Shown in pieces: positions 44,218 through 54,117 of a stretch of 64,000 nt of DNA. The notes beneath the pieces were generated by a model that saw only the letters and a list, made by a program, of their open reading frames with translations, was not told the origin of the DNA and did not search any database. The number at the start of each line of letters is the position of its first letter. Position 1 is the stretch's first letter. Position numbers and translations under genes: made by a program. The stretch comes from Deltaproteobacteria bacterium (GTDB lineage Bacteria > Myxococcota_A > UBA9160 > UBA4427): positions 372,001 through 436,000 of the forward strand of contig JADJOR010000009.1 in NCBI GenBank assembly GCA_016713665.1, written 5' to 3'.

Positions 44218-46187
44218 AGCTCGCAGCGCGCGCTCTCCTCCTCGCCCTCGCGTCGATCGTCGCACTCGCCTCGGCGACGGTCCGCGCCGGCGAATCGGCG
44301 GAGAACTTCTTCCCGCGATCCGGCCTGACCCTGGTCCGGGTCAGTCCCAACGGGCGCTGGATCGCCGCCGTCGCGCATCGCGGGGAGAAATGGCTCGTCG
44401 TCGTCCAGCAGGTCGGCAAGGGGCGCATCGCGAGCGTGCTCGAGGCCGACTGGGTCAGACAGCTGGTCTGGGAGGCTCCCGACACGCTCATGGCCGAAGC
44501 AGGGACGAAGTCCGGCAATCGACAGTACGTCGTCGCCCGTCTCAGGGACGCCGGCGCGACGATCGGGATCGACCGCAAGTCGATTCATGCGCCGGGCTGG
44601 CTCGTCGATTCCTTGCCGCTCGTCGCGGATCAGCTGCTCTGGGAGTTCGAGTACAACGGCTGGACGTCGCTCCATCGCATCTCGGTCCGGGAGCTGCTCG
44701 ACTTCAATGCGTTGCATCGGACCTCCCCAAAATCCGTCGAGATCGCCGAGAAGCTCGCGATCGTCAATGGCTCCACGGTCACGGCGAGATGGGTGATCGA
44801 TCGCGAGGGCAAGCCGCGAGCGGCGCTGCGCCGCGACAAGAGCGGCTTCGGCCTGATGATGCCTGCCCACGGGACCGGGCCCCTCGAGACGGTCTATCGC
44901 TGGAGCGATTCGGAGCCCGGGCGCGAGATCATGCCCGTGGGCCTGTCTCGGGACGGGACCCGGCTCATCGTGTCCGCCTACAACGAGCGCGACACGCGGG
45001 GACTCTGGGAATTCGATCCGAAGAAGGGGGGGGTCGGCGAGGAGGTCTTCGTCGATCCGGATTTCGACGTCGAGGCCATCGTCGAGGATCCATTGACGGG
45101 AGACCTCGTGGCGGCCGTCTACTACCGGAGCGGCGAGCTTCGATACCACTATTTCCCCGAGTATCGAGACCGGTTCCTCTCGAAGCTGCCCGACGTGTGG
45201 CGCTCAAAGCCGGTGCAGATCCTGAGCGGGACGGCGGATCGACAGGTCTTCGCGTTCCTGGATTCGAGCGACGAGAATCCCGGGGATTTCTACATCCGCG
45301 ATCGCGCGGGCCAGGTCCATCTCGTGGGCCGACGGGGCGAGAACGTCGGTCGAGAGCGACTCGTTCCGGTCGAGAGCTTCCGGGTGAAGTCCCGGGACGG
45401 GACCGAGGTCGAAGGGTTTCTCACGCTGCCCCGCGGTCGCTCGGGCCCGGTCCCGCTCGTCGTGATGCCCCACGGCGGGCCGCAGGACGTCGCCGACGAT
45501 CGCGAGTACGACGGCTTTCTTCAGTACCTCGCCCATTGGGGCTTCGCGGTCGTCCAGATCAACTACCGCGGCTCGAGCGGATACGGCCTCGAGTTCTCCG
45601 AGCTGGGCAAGAAGGAGTGGGCGCGCGGGATCGAGGACGACATCGATGCTGCCGTCGAGTACGTCATGGCGCTGCCGAGCGTCGACGAGGACAGGGTCTG
45701 CATCGAGGGCGGGAGCTACGGCGGCTTCTCGGCGCTGGCGAGCGTGATCCGCCATCGCGATCGATATCGCTGCGCCATCTCGTTGAACGGCGTGACCGAC
45801 ATCCCGTTCCTCGGGATCTCGAGCGACTACTCCGACTCGAAGTCCGCGATGAAGTCCTTCGAACGAGTCATCGGCGATCTGGAGACGGAGCGCGACAAGC
45901 TCATCGAGGCGTCGCCGGCCTACCACGTCGAGGACCTGAACGTGCCGATCCTCATCGTCTACGGCACGGACGACCGGCGCGTCGATTCCGATCACGCCCA
46001 TCGCATGCTTCTGATGCTCGAGCTCCACGGCAAGCCGCATCAGTTTCTCGAGATCGAAGGCGCCGAGCACTCCCCGAACCGCGACGAGTGGATCATCTAC
46101 GCCCGCGCCGTCCGGCGCTTCCTGAGCGAGCATCTGCTCGAGGACGACGAGTACGTCCCGGACCCCCGGTCCGAATACGACCGCTAG
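44214..46187 (+). CDS. S9-family prolyl oligopeptidase-like serine peptidase
   Basis: 657 residues with a signal peptide (1-25, ending VRAG). The N-terminal part (about 30-390) has repeated strands fitting a beta-propeller; the C-terminal part is an alpha/beta-hydrolase. The catalytic triad is S501 (GGSYGG), Asp in YGTDDRR (586/587) and H619 (GAEHSPN). VMPHGGPQ and INYRGSSGYG are typical of acylaminoacyl-peptidase/DPP-like members. Likely periplasmic, cleaving short peptides. Translationally coupled to the upstream lipoprotein. Confidence 0.93.
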   Translation: MKLAARALLLALASIVALASATVRAGESAENFFPRSGLTLVRVSPNGRWIAAVAHRGEKWLVVVQQVGKGRIASVLEADWVRQLVWEAPDTLMAEAGTKSGNRQYVVARLRDAGATIGIDRKSIHAPGWLVDSLPLVADQLLWEFEYNGWTSLHRISVRELLDFNALHRTSPKSVEIAEKLAIVNGSTVTARWVIDREGKPRAALRRDKSGFGLMMPAHGTGPLETVYRWSDSEPGREIMPVGLSRDGTRLIVSAYNERDTRGLWEFDPKKGGVGEEVFVDPDFDVEAIVEDPLTGDLVAAVYYRSGELRYHYFPEYRDRFLSKLPDVWRSKPVQILSGTADRQVFAFLDSSDENPGDFYIRDRAGQVHLVGRRGENVGRERLVPVESFRVKSRDGTEVEGFLTLPRGRSGPVPLVVMPHGGPQDVADDREYDGFLQYLAHWGFAVVQINYRGSSGYGLEFSELGKKEWARGIEDDIDAAVEYVMALPSVDEDRVCIEGGSYGGFSALASVIRHRDRYRCAISLNGVTDIPFLGISSDYSDSKSAMKSFERVIGDLETERDKLIEASPAYHVEDLNVPILIVYGTDDRRVDSDHAHRMLLMLELHGKPHQFLEIEGAEHSPNRDEWIIYARAVRRFLSEHLLEDDEYVPDPRSEYDR

Positions 46188-46202
46188 GGCGCGGCGATCC
46201 GA

Positions 46203-46979
46203 TCAGCGATTGCAGTACTCCTCCATCCCGAAGTACGGGTAGAAGGCGACGCAGACGCCCTCGGCGAGATTCGACTCGTCCTGGAGGAGCGTCGGTCGGA
46301 TCTCCATGATCTTCTTCTGCAGGTTGAACTGGAAGACCAGGTCGAGGCCGCCATAGCCCGAGAAGACGCGCGCGCCATCCGGGGCATGAAGCGCCACCTC
46401 GAGCGACGAGCCGGGCGACGTTCCGGTCGTCGCGCCGGCGCCCGCGGTCCGGTCGCGGCGGCGAACGCCGTCCCAGACGAGGGTGCTCCCCCCGTTCCAT
46501 TCGCCCGTTCGCATGACGACGTTGGCGGACACGACGAGATCCGACCTCGTCTCCAGCTTCTCGACGATGCGGGGAACCACGTCGCCGAGCTCGATGCGGG
46601 ACGAGACGACCCCGGAGGCGCCGGCTTTCCGCTCGGCCAGGACGGCTCGATAGGCTTCGTCGGCGACGTCGCGGAAGCGGGCAGGGTCGATGCGTTCGAC
46701 GGTGATGCCCTTCGACTCGAGATGCGTGACGATCAGCGCGGCGATCTTCTCGTTCGAGACGTTCAATCCCTTGATCGGCTCGGAGTTGGCGTAGTCGAGG
46801 GGGATGAGAAGCGCTTTGGCGAGCCCCGCGTGGTGTTGTTGGCCGGGGGCCAGGCTGAACTCGTGGCGATATCGGAGGCGCGGGCCGCCGCCGCAGCCAG
46901 CGGCGAAAGCGACGAGCGCGATGCAGGTCGTGAGCATGGATACGAACGAGGCGACGCTCCGGATGCGCATCGTGGCCAT
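46203..46979 (-). CDS. Hypothetical lipoprotein
   Basis: 258 residues from ATG 46979. A signal peptide ends in a lipobox-like AFAAGC (Cys about residue 29). The mature part begins GGGPRLRYRHEFSL and contains LLIPLDYANSEPIKGLNVSNEKIAA, then a C-terminal DGARVFSGYGGLDLVFQF strand. The pattern loosely recalls periplasmic lipoproteins with a TolB-like or GNA1162-like domain, but I cannot assign a family. Convergent with the S9 peptidase, 15-base gap. Confidence 0.75.
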   Translation of the reverse strand: MATMRIRSVASFVSMLTTCIALVAFAAGCGGGPRLRYRHEFSLAPGQQHHAGLAKALLIPLDYANSEPIKGLNVSNEKIAALIVTHLESKGITVERIDPARFRDVADEAYRAVLAERKAGASGVVSSRIELGDVVPRIVEKLETRSDLVVSANVVMRTGEWNGGSTLVWDGVRRRDRTAGAGATTGTSPGSSLEVALHAPDGARVFSGYGGLDLVFQFNLQKKIMEIRPTLLQDESNLAEGVCVAFYPYFGMEEYCNR

Positions 46980-47057
46980 GAAAATCCTCGCAAGTTGGTG
47001 TATTCGACGGCTCCGCTTCGGACTGGTGATGAAGCGGCTCGATCCTAACAAGGGGGT

Positions 47058-48932
47058 ATGCCCATGGCGACACGGGAATTCGTCTTCGAGCTGACCGCGA
47101 TTCTCGAAAGTCGTTCTGCCGAGGGGATGCGACGCGCGGGGCACGGCATGTTGGTCGGCCCGGAACGCGGGCTCGCGGCGTGTGCGCTCCTGCTCCTTGC
47201 GTTGCTCGGGATCGGATGTGGCGTTCGGGCCACCGCCCCCCTCCCGCCCCTCTCCGCCGCCGACCTCGTCTTCCTCGGCGACCACATCCTGACGATCGAT
47301 CCCGCGACCGAAGGCGCGCAGGGCGTCGCCGTCCGCGGCGACACGATCGCCGCCGTCGGATCACGATCCGAGATCGAACGCCGGGTCGGCCCCGCGACCC
47401 GCGTCGTCGAGCTCGGCGAGCGCGCGCTGCTCCCGGGCTTCATCGATGCCCACGGCCATCTCGGCCTCGTCATGCTGCTCGTCGACGACCTGAACGCCTC
47501 GTCGCCGCCGGTCGGGCCGATGAAGTCGATCGAGGACATCGTGGCGGCGCTTCAGGTGCGGATCGCCGAGCGCCGGCCCGCGCCGGGCGAGTTCGTGGTC
47601 GGCTACGGCTACGACGACTCGCTGCTCGTGGAAGGACGGCATCCGACGCGGGACGACCTCGACCGCGCCTCGCGGACCCAGCCGATCGTGCTGCTCCACG
47701 TCTCGAGCCACCTCGCCGCGGCGAACTCCGCGGCGCTGGCCGCGATCGGGGTCGGGCCGGATACGCCCGATCCGGCGGGCGGCGTCATCCGCCGGCGCGA
47801 GGGAAGTCGCGAGCCGTCCGGCGTGCTCGAGGAGGCGGCGATCGGCCCCGCGCTGGCGAGCAAGGCCCAGGTCTTCTCGTCGCCCGAGCAGTTCGGGGCG
47901 GCCCTCGAGCAGGCGCTCGCCTACCACGCGCGCTTCGGGATCACGACCGTCCAGGACGGCGCGTCGTCGCCGGCGATGGTGAACGGGCTGCGCGCGATCG
48001 CGTCGAAGGCGCCCCTCGTCCTCGACGTCGCCGCCTATCTGCGCGAGGAGTCGACGACGACGGCGACCCCGATCGCCGAGATCGGCCATTCTCGGCGTTA
48101 TGTCGGGGGCGTTCGCATCGCGGGCGTCAAGTTCGTGCTCGACGGCTCGCCCCAGGGCCGCACGGCCTGGATGACGCGGCCCTATCTCGCGGGGCCGCCG
48201 GGTCGCCCGGCCGACTATCGCGCCTACCCGACGATCGATCCCGCCTTCTATCGCGCGCGGGCGGCCGAGCTGATGGCCGCGGGCGTCCCCTTCCTCGCCC
48301 ATGCGAACGGTGACGCGGCGATCGACCTGATGATCGGCGGCGTCGACGGCGCGGTCGCGAAGATTCGCCGCAGCGGCCAGCCGGTCCCCGACCACCGCTC
48401 CATCGCGATCCACGCCCAGCTCGCGCGCCCCGACCAGCTCGACGCGATGAAGCGCCTCGGCATCCTTCCTTCCTTCTTTGCGGCACATCCCTTCTTCTGG
48501 GGCGACTGGCACCGCAAGAGCTTCGGCGACGCGCGGGCGCTGGCGATCAGCCCGCTCCGCTCGGCCCACGCCCGCGGTCTGCGCTATTCGATCCACAACG
48601 ATGCCCCGGTCGTGCCGCCCGACGTGCTGCGGCTCGTCGAGATCGCGGTGCGCCGGGAGACGCGCTCGGGCTTCGTGCTCGGCGCGAACGAGCGGGTCAC
48701 GGTCGAGGAGGCGCTGCGGGCGGTGACCCTCGACGCGGCCTACGGGTACTTCGAGGAGGATCGGAAGGGCTCGCTCGCTCCCGGCAAGCGCGCGGACTTC
48801 GTCGTGCTCTCGGGCGACCCGCGGCGGGTTCCGACCGATCGGATCGACGAGCTCGAGATCCTCGAGACGTATTCACGCGGGCGGTCGGTCTACTCGGCGA
48901 GCGAGGCGGGGGCGGGTGGCGCCGCACGCTGA
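47058..48932 (+). CDS. Lipoprotein amidohydrolase, YtcJ-like (Amidohydro_3)
   Basis: 624 residues. The hydrophobic stretch LAACALLLLALLGIGC ends in a lipobox Cys, so it is probably membrane-anchored; ATG at 47064, 47127 or 47148 would give a more normal signal length. The metal-dependent hydrolase signs are LLPGFIDAHGHLG (HxH), the buried LLHVSSHLAAANS and FLAHANGDAAID, and the C-terminal GSLAPGKRADFVVLSGDP. The family hydrolyses amides or imidates; substrate unknown. Confidence 0.9.
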   Translation: MPMATREFVFELTAILESRSAEGMRRAGHGMLVGPERGLAACALLLLALLGIGCGVRATAPLPPLSAADLVFLGDHILTIDPATEGAQGVAVRGDTIAAVGSRSEIERRVGPATRVVELGERALLPGFIDAHGHLGLVMLLVDDLNASSPPVGPMKSIEDIVAALQVRIAERRPAPGEFVVGYGYDDSLLVEGRHPTRDDLDRASRTQPIVLLHVSSHLAAANSAALAAIGVGPDTPDPAGGVIRRREGSREPSGVLEEAAIGPALASKAQVFSSPEQFGAALEQALAYHARFGITTVQDGASSPAMVNGLRAIASKAPLVLDVAAYLREESTTTATPIAEIGHSRRYVGGVRIAGVKFVLDGSPQGRTAWMTRPYLAGPPGRPADYRAYPTIDPAFYRARAAELMAAGVPFLAHANGDAAIDLMIGGVDGAVAKIRRSGQPVPDHRSIAIHAQLARPDQLDAMKRLGILPSFFAAHPFFWGDWHRKSFGDARALAISPLRSAHARGLRYSIHNDAPVVPPDVLRLVEIAVRRETRSGFVLGANERVTVEEALRAVTLDAAYGYFEEDRKGSLAPGKRADFVVLSGDPRRVPTDRIDELEILETYSRGRSVYSASEAGAGGAAR

Positions 48933-49069
48933 GGGCTTCCCGCGTGCGGGCAGGGCCCGGGGCGAGGTGCTACCGATCGGATTCCCGCGGAGGTCCCGAT
49001 CGCTCCGGCCGTCTCGGCTCCCGCCGACGGCCGCGCGCGTCGGACGCCGCGCAAGCGAGGTCCCCCAGC

Positions 49070-50278
49070 ATGTCCGTTCGTCCGATCCGTCTCGGTGTGT
49101 TCCTGGCGCCCTTCCATCCGGCGGACGAGAGCCCGACCGAGCAGATCCATCGCGATCTCGAGCTCGTCCGTCATCTCGACGCGATCGGCTACGACGAGGC
49201 CTGGATCGGGGAGCACCACTCGGGCGGCTACGAGATCATCGCGTCGCCGGAGCTCTTCATCGCCCACGCCGCGGCCCTGACCAAGCGCATCCGCCTCGGG
49301 ACCGGCGTCGTCTCGCTCCCCTATCACAACCCGCTCATGGTCGCGGACCGCATCATGCAGCTCGACCATCAGACGCGCGGCCGCGTCATGCTCGGCTGCG
49401 GGCCGGGCCAGCTCGTGACCGATGCCTTCATGCTCGGCATCGATCCGAAGACGCAGCGCGATCGCATGCTCGAGGCCCTCGACGTGATCGTGCCGCTCCT
49501 ACGCGGGCAGGTCGTCACGAAGAAGACCGACTGGTTCGATCTGCGCGAGGCGCAGATCCAGCTGCCGCCGGTGCAATGGCCCGGGCCCGAGATCGCGGTC
49601 GCCTCGGCGATCTCGCCGTCGGGCGCGCGGGCCGCGGGTCAGCACGGCCTCGGCCTCCTCTCGCTCGCGGCGAGCGGGCCCGAGGGCTACGAGCAGCTGC
49701 CGAAGCATTGGCAGGTCTGTGAGGAAAAGGCGAAGGAGTTCGGTCATTCGGTCGACCGCGCGAACTGGCGCTGCGTCGTCCCGATGCACATCGCCGAGAC
49801 CCGCGAGCAGGCCCGCGCCGACATGGAGCACGGCACGCTGCGCCTCGCCGGCTACATGGAGGCGCTAGGCGGAACGAAGCCGCCCTTCGCGACCTCGACC
49901 GATCGCATGCTCGAGGAGTGGACCGGTCCGGGCCTTCCGATCTTCGGCAAGCTCACGCTCGGCACCCCCGAAGACGCCGTCCCGGTCCTCCAGAGCCTGC
50001 TCGAGAAATCGGGCGGCTTCGGGACGGTCCTGCTCCTCGGCCACAACTGCGCGAACCCCGAAGCGACCCGCAAGAGCTACGAGCTGATCGCGCGCCAGGT
50101 CATGCCGGCCCTCAACCGCGAGAACAATGCCCGCGCGCGCAGCATGGCCTGGGCGACGAAGAACGCCGGGACCTTCATGCCCGCGTTCTCGGTCGGCATC
50201 CAGAAGGCGATCGAGGACCACGAGCGCGAGCGCGCCCAGCGCGGCGGCCAGGGCACGCAGTGGGTCAAGGGCGCGTAG
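49070..50278 (+). CDS. LLM-class flavin-dependent monooxygenase
   Basis: 402 residues, within the long (alkanal-monooxygenase-like) branch. LGVFLAPFHPAD, EAWIGEHHSGG, IRLGTGVVSLPYHNPLMVADR and GRVMLGCGPGQL mark the luciferase-type TIM barrel with FMN or F420 site. GAGG lies about 10 bases before ATG 49070. It leads a co-directional run with a SnoaL-like protein, a sterol-desaturase-type protein and an amidohydrolase, suggesting oxidative breakdown of a hydrophobic compound. Confidence 0.92.
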   Translation: MSVRPIRLGVFLAPFHPADESPTEQIHRDLELVRHLDAIGYDEAWIGEHHSGGYEIIASPELFIAHAAALTKRIRLGTGVVSLPYHNPLMVADRIMQLDHQTRGRVMLGCGPGQLVTDAFMLGIDPKTQRDRMLEALDVIVPLLRGQVVTKKTDWFDLREAQIQLPPVQWPGPEIAVASAISPSGARAAGQHGLGLLSLAASGPEGYEQLPKHWQVCEEKAKEFGHSVDRANWRCVVPMHIAETREQARADMEHGTLRLAGYMEALGGTKPPFATSTDRMLEEWTGPGLPIFGKLTLGTPEDAVPVLQSLLEKSGGFGTVLLLGHNCANPEATRKSYELIARQVMPALNRENNARARSMAWATKNAGTFMPAFSVGIQKAIEDHERERAQRGGQGTQWVKGA

Positions 50279-50337
50279 TCGGAGCGCGCAGGGCGTCGGT
50301 CCGCGCAAACCGCGCAAACTGAACGAGGAGAACGAAC

Positions 50338-50844
50338 ATGGCAGTCGACATCGAGAAGCTCGCCCGACAGGTGCAACGCCTCCAGGATCTCGAGGACATC
50401 AAGACCCTGAAGCACCGCTATTTCCGCGCCATGACCCACGGCGACCACGAGACGCTGAAGGACACGCTGACGGCCGACGTCGTCACGTCGTACTCCGACG
50501 GCCACTACGTCTTCAACGACCGCGAGAAGCTCCTGAAGTTCCTGATCGACTCCCACGATCCGAACGCGAAGATCATCGCCTGGTGGATGGCCGGCATGCC
50601 CGAGATCAGCTTCCAGAGCGACACGGAAGCGACCGGCATCTGGGCCATGTACCACTACTTCTTCAACCAGGGGAAGGGCTTCGTCGACGAGATGTTCGTC
50701 TACTACGACGACACCTATCGCAAGGAAGACGGCGTCTGGCGGTTCAGCAAGACGGGGTACAAGCGGGTCATCAACCAGATCCTGGATCGGAGCCGGATGC
50801 CCTACACGATCACGGCGCCGGAGTGGGCGGTGGAGAAGAAGTAG
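50338..50844 (+). CDS. SnoaL-like / NTF2-fold protein
   Basis: 168 residues. LEDIKTLKHRYFRAMTHGDHETLKD and the AMYHYFFNQ... DDTYRKEDGVWRFSKTGYKR strand pattern are typical of the SnoaL_4 group of NTF2-fold enzymes. A strong GAGGAG lies before the ATG. It follows the LLM monooxygenase by 59 bases and probably handles the same pathway. Confidence 0.88.
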   Translation: MAVDIEKLARQVQRLQDLEDIKTLKHRYFRAMTHGDHETLKDTLTADVVTSYSDGHYVFNDREKLLKFLIDSHDPNAKIIAWWMAGMPEISFQSDTEATGIWAMYHYFFNQGKGFVDEMFVYYDDTYRKEDGVWRFSKTGYKRVINQILDRSRMPYTITAPEWAVEKK

Positions 50845-50925
50845 GGTGCCGCGAGCGATGAAGGAAATGGGTCAGGTCGACGCGCAGCATTGCGATCGCA
50901 TCGCGCGCCTTCAGGCGGAGGATCG

Positions 50926-52053
50926 ATGACCGCTCGTCCCGGTGGCTCCGACGAAGTCTCTCTCCCCTTCGGCCAGGGCCGCATCAGCGGCACCCTCGGC
51001 ATCTTCCTCGGCGCCCTCTCGGTCCTCGCCGTCCTCTGCTTCCACTTCCCCGAGTACCTGACGACCCCCGAGCTGCGCCGCGCCTATCCCGTCGACGTGC
51101 TGCGCTGGGTCCTCCTCGCCGGCATGGTCCTCGCCGTCTTCTTCGGCGCGCTCTCGCTGCTGCTCAGCCCGTCGAAGCGCCTCGGCTTCGCGGGGATCGC
51201 CCTCGCGCTCGTCGCTCAGTGGCTCGGCGGGGCCCACGTCGAGGTCGACGCATTCGATGCGCCGGTCGTCTCGTTCGGGTTCGACTGGCTCGTCCTCGCG
51301 CTGCTCGCGAACTCGCTCGTCTTCGTCTTCATCGAGCGGGTCTGGCCGCTGCGAGCCGAGCAGCCGACGCTGCGGCGGGGCTGGCGCCTCGATCTCGCCT
51401 ACTACGCGGTGAGCCATCTGGGCGTCGGCGTCGTGCTGTTGGCGACGACCTTCTTTTCCGAGTCGCTCTTCGGCTGGGCGGTGAACGACGATCTTCAGGG
51501 CGTGATCCGCTCCCAGCCCTTCCTGCTCCAGCTGATCGAGGTCCTCTTCGTCGCCGACCTGACCCAGTATGCGGGCCACCGCGCCATGCACGAGATCCCC
51601 TCCCTCTGGCGCTTCCACGCGGTCCATCATTGCCCCGAGGCGATGGACTGGCTCTCGGGCTCGCGCATGCACTTCGTCGAGCTGCTCCTGATCCGGGCCC
51701 TCGTGATCACGCCGGTCTATCTGCTGGGCTTCTCCGAGGCGGCGGTCAACGCGTACGTGATCTGGGTCGGCATCCAGGGGGTGCTCATCCATTCGAACAC
51801 GCGGATCCCCTTCGGCTGGCTCGACCAGCTCGTCGTGACGCCGCATTTCCATCATTGGCACCACGCCGCCGACGCCGAGGCGATCGATCGCAACTACGCG
51901 GCGAACCTGCCCGTGATCGACCGGCTCTTCGGGACCTACGTCGGCAATCGCGGCCGCTGGCCCGAGCGCTACGGCGTCGTCGGGAAGCCGCTCCCCGAGA
52001 GCTTCTTCGGGCAGCTCCTCTATCCGTTCATGGGCGGGTCGGGCAAGAGCTAG
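50926..52053 (+). CDS. Sterol desaturase / fatty-acid hydroxylase superfamily protein
   Basis: 375 residues with about seven predicted membrane helices. The three histidine boxes that hold the di-iron centre are intact: HRAMH, HAVHH and HFHHWHH. An N-terminal ~110-residue membrane extension precedes the core. ATG 50926 is preferred because GGAGG lies five bases upstream. It is expected to hydroxylate or desaturate a lipid; exact substrate unknown. Confidence 0.9.
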   Translation: MTARPGGSDEVSLPFGQGRISGTLGIFLGALSVLAVLCFHFPEYLTTPELRRAYPVDVLRWVLLAGMVLAVFFGALSLLLSPSKRLGFAGIALALVAQWLGGAHVEVDAFDAPVVSFGFDWLVLALLANSLVFVFIERVWPLRAEQPTLRRGWRLDLAYYAVSHLGVGVVLLATTFFSESLFGWAVNDDLQGVIRSQPFLLQLIEVLFVADLTQYAGHRAMHEIPSLWRFHAVHHCPEAMDWLSGSRMHFVELLLIRALVITPVYLLGFSEAAVNAYVIWVGIQGVLIHSNTRIPFGWLDQLVVTPHFHHWHHAADAEAIDRNYAANLPVIDRLFGTYVGNRGRWPERYGVVGKPLPESFFGQLLYPFMGGSGKS

Positions 52054-52121
52054 CGTAGGGGCGTCGGCGTTGGAGGCGGTCTGCCTTCACGAGACCCGAC
52101 CCCGTCCGGAGGCTGCCCCCG

Positions 52122-52967
52122 ATGATCATCGACGCCTGGATCCAGCATCCGACGCTCCGGCAAGCGGCCGACCCGATGATGGAGTCGCTGCGGCGCTGGA
52201 CGAAGACGCCGGTCCCGACGCAGGAGATGCCCGTCGCGAAGACCCTCGCGATCCTCGAGCGCGGCGGCGTCGATCTCGCCCTTACGTCGGCCTGGTCGGC
52301 GCCGCAGGGCGCGCTGATCTCGAACGAAGAGGTCGCGGGCTTCGTCGCCGAGGGGGGCGGGCGGCTGTTGGGCGTCGGTTCGGTCGACATCCGGCGACCG
52401 ATGCAGGCCGTCCGCGAGATCCGCCGCTGCATCCTCGAGCTCGGGTTCAAGGCGATCCGGATCCTCCCCTGGCTCTGGGAGGTCCCGCCGACCGACCGGC
52501 GCTTCTATCCCATCTATACGGCGTGCGCCGATCTGCGCGTTCCGTTCTGCACGCAGATCGGCCATACGGGGCCGCTGATGCCGAGCGAGGTCGGTCGGCC
52601 GATCTACCTGGATCAGGTCGCGCTCGACTTCCCGGAGCTCACGATCGTCGCGGGCCACATCGGCTATCCCTGGACCGACGAGGCGGTCGCCGTCGCGACG
52701 AAGCACGAGAACGTCTTCATCGATACCTCCGCCTACACCGTGCGCCGCTATCCCGCGCCCCTCGTCGAGTTCCTGCGCGGCCACGGCCGCCACAAGGTCC
52801 TCTTCGGATCGAACTATCCGATGATCACGCCAGCGAAGGCCCTCGAAGACCTGGACACGCTGGCCCTCGACGCGGAGACGCGAGCGCTCTTCCTCGGCGG
52901 CAACGCGGCGCGGGTCTATGGGATCGAGAGCGGCGGCCTCAGTCGGGTCGCTCCATGCCTTCGTTGA
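52122..52967 (+). CDS. Amidohydrolase_2 (ACMSD-like) family protein
   Basis: 281 residues, TIM-barrel metal hydrolase of the ACMSD group. IDAWIQHPT stands where the N-terminal D-x-H-x-H motif is expected and has only one of the two His, while QIGHTGP, VAGHIGYPW and the C-terminal LFGSNYPMI fit the family. Loss of part of the N-terminal motif is seen in some members. Its 3' end overlaps the convergent Fic gene by 29 bases. Confidence 0.85.
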   Translation: MIIDAWIQHPTLRQAADPMMESLRRWTKTPVPTQEMPVAKTLAILERGGVDLALTSAWSAPQGALISNEEVAGFVAEGGGRLLGVGSVDIRRPMQAVREIRRCILELGFKAIRILPWLWEVPPTDRRFYPIYTACADLRVPFCTQIGHTGPLMPSEVGRPIYLDQVALDFPELTIVAGHIGYPWTDEAVAVATKHENVFIDTSAYTVRRYPAPLVEFLRGHGRHKVLFGSNYPMITPAKALEDLDTLALDAETRALFLGGNAARVYGIESGGLSRVAPCLR

Positions 52968-54108
52968 GAATGGCGGCGTAGCGCGCATAGCTGAAGACGC
53001 GGCCGCGGCGTCTGCTCGTCAGCTCGCTCACGATTCCGAGCCGTTCGAGGTGGACCAGGGACTTGTTGACCGTGGCCTGGGTGAGGCCGGTCTCGGCAGC
53101 GAGCGACGCCGCCGTCCCGATCGGATTGGACTGCAGGACACGATGGACCGCCATGGCAGAAGCGGTGGCCCGCCCCAGTCCCTCGATGCGACGCACATCC
53201 TCCGAGGCCAGCTCCAGCAGCCGCTTCGCCGACGTGGCGGCCTCCGCGGCGCTCGCCACGACCGCATCCGCGAAGAACTCCAGCCAGGTCTCCCAATCCC
53301 CCGTCAGGCGGACCGCGTTCAGCAGTTCGTAGTAGGTTCGTCGGTGTTTTTTGAAATGGAGGCTCAAAAAGAGGAGGGGCTCGCGCATCAAGCCGTCCGC
53401 CGCGAGCTGGAGCGCGATCAGCAGGCGCCCGAGACGTCCGTTGCCGTCGAGGAACGGGTGGATCGTTTCGAATTGGACGTGGGCGAGGGCGGCCTTCACG
53501 AGCGGCGGCGTCGACTCGGGCTGGTCGTGGAGGAAACGTTCGAAGTGCTTCAAGCATTCGTCGAGCTCGTTGGCCGGCGGTGGCACGAACACCGCATTGC
53601 CCGGCCGGGTGCCCCCGATCCACACCTGACTGCGCCGGAACTCCCCCGGCGTGAGCCTGGCCCCGCGAGCTCGATCCTTCATCAAGACCTTGTGGACTTC
53701 GCGCATCAGGCGAAGCGAGAGCGGAAAGCCGCCGCGCAGCCGCTTCAGGCCATGTTCGAGCGCGGATACGTAGCGGCTGACTTCGCGCGCATCTTCGACG
53801 GGCACGCCCGGCTGCTCGTCGAGCTCGAAGAGCAGCAGGTCCGCGAGCGAGGATTGCGTTCCCTCGATCATCGAGGAGAGCACGGCTTCTTTGCGGACGA
53901 AGCTGTAGAGCAGCAATCCAGCGTTCGGCAGCAGGTCCGTCACCGCGTCGAGCCGGCCGACGGCCAGGAGAGCGGCGTCGAATCGGGCTCGGAGCGCCGG
54001 CGTCCATTCGATGGCCGGTCGCGGCGGGAGCGGTGCCGGGACGAACGCGCTGTAGGCTTCATCGCCGGAGGCGAGCTCGACGTAGTGGCCCTGCAGCGTG
54101 CGTTTCAT
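52939..54108 (-). CDS. Fic-domain AMP-transferase with C-terminal winged helix
   Basis: The active-site motif HPFLDGNGRLGR is complete. An N-terminal inhibitory motif SSMIEG precedes it, as in self-inhibited class II Fic proteins. The C-terminal ~80 residues (GTAASLAAETGLTQATVNKSLVHLERLG) form a winged-helix DNA-binding domain. Start ATG 54108 (389 residues) is preferred over ATG 54120, which falls inside the upstream operator. Fic enzymes transfer AMP to protein hydroxyls; the DNA-binding domain implies self-regulation. It is an accessory-type gene. Confidence 0.92.
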   Translation of the reverse strand: MKRTLQGHYVELASGDEAYSAFVPAPLPPRPAIEWTPALRARFDAALLAVGRLDAVTDLLPNAGLLLYSFVRKEAVLSSMIEGTQSSLADLLLFELDEQPGVPVEDAREVSRYVSALEHGLKRLRGGFPLSLRLMREVHKVLMKDRARGARLTPGEFRRSQVWIGGTRPGNAVFVPPPANELDECLKHFERFLHDQPESTPPLVKAALAHVQFETIHPFLDGNGRLGRLLIALQLAADGLMREPLLFLSLHFKKHRRTYYELLNAVRLTGDWETWLEFFADAVVASAAEAATSAKRLLELASEDVRRIEGLGRATASAMAVHRVLQSNPIGTAASLAAETGLTQATVNKSLVHLERLGIVSELTSRRRGRVFSYARYAAILNEGMERPD

Positions 54109-54117
54109 GGGGGGTGG

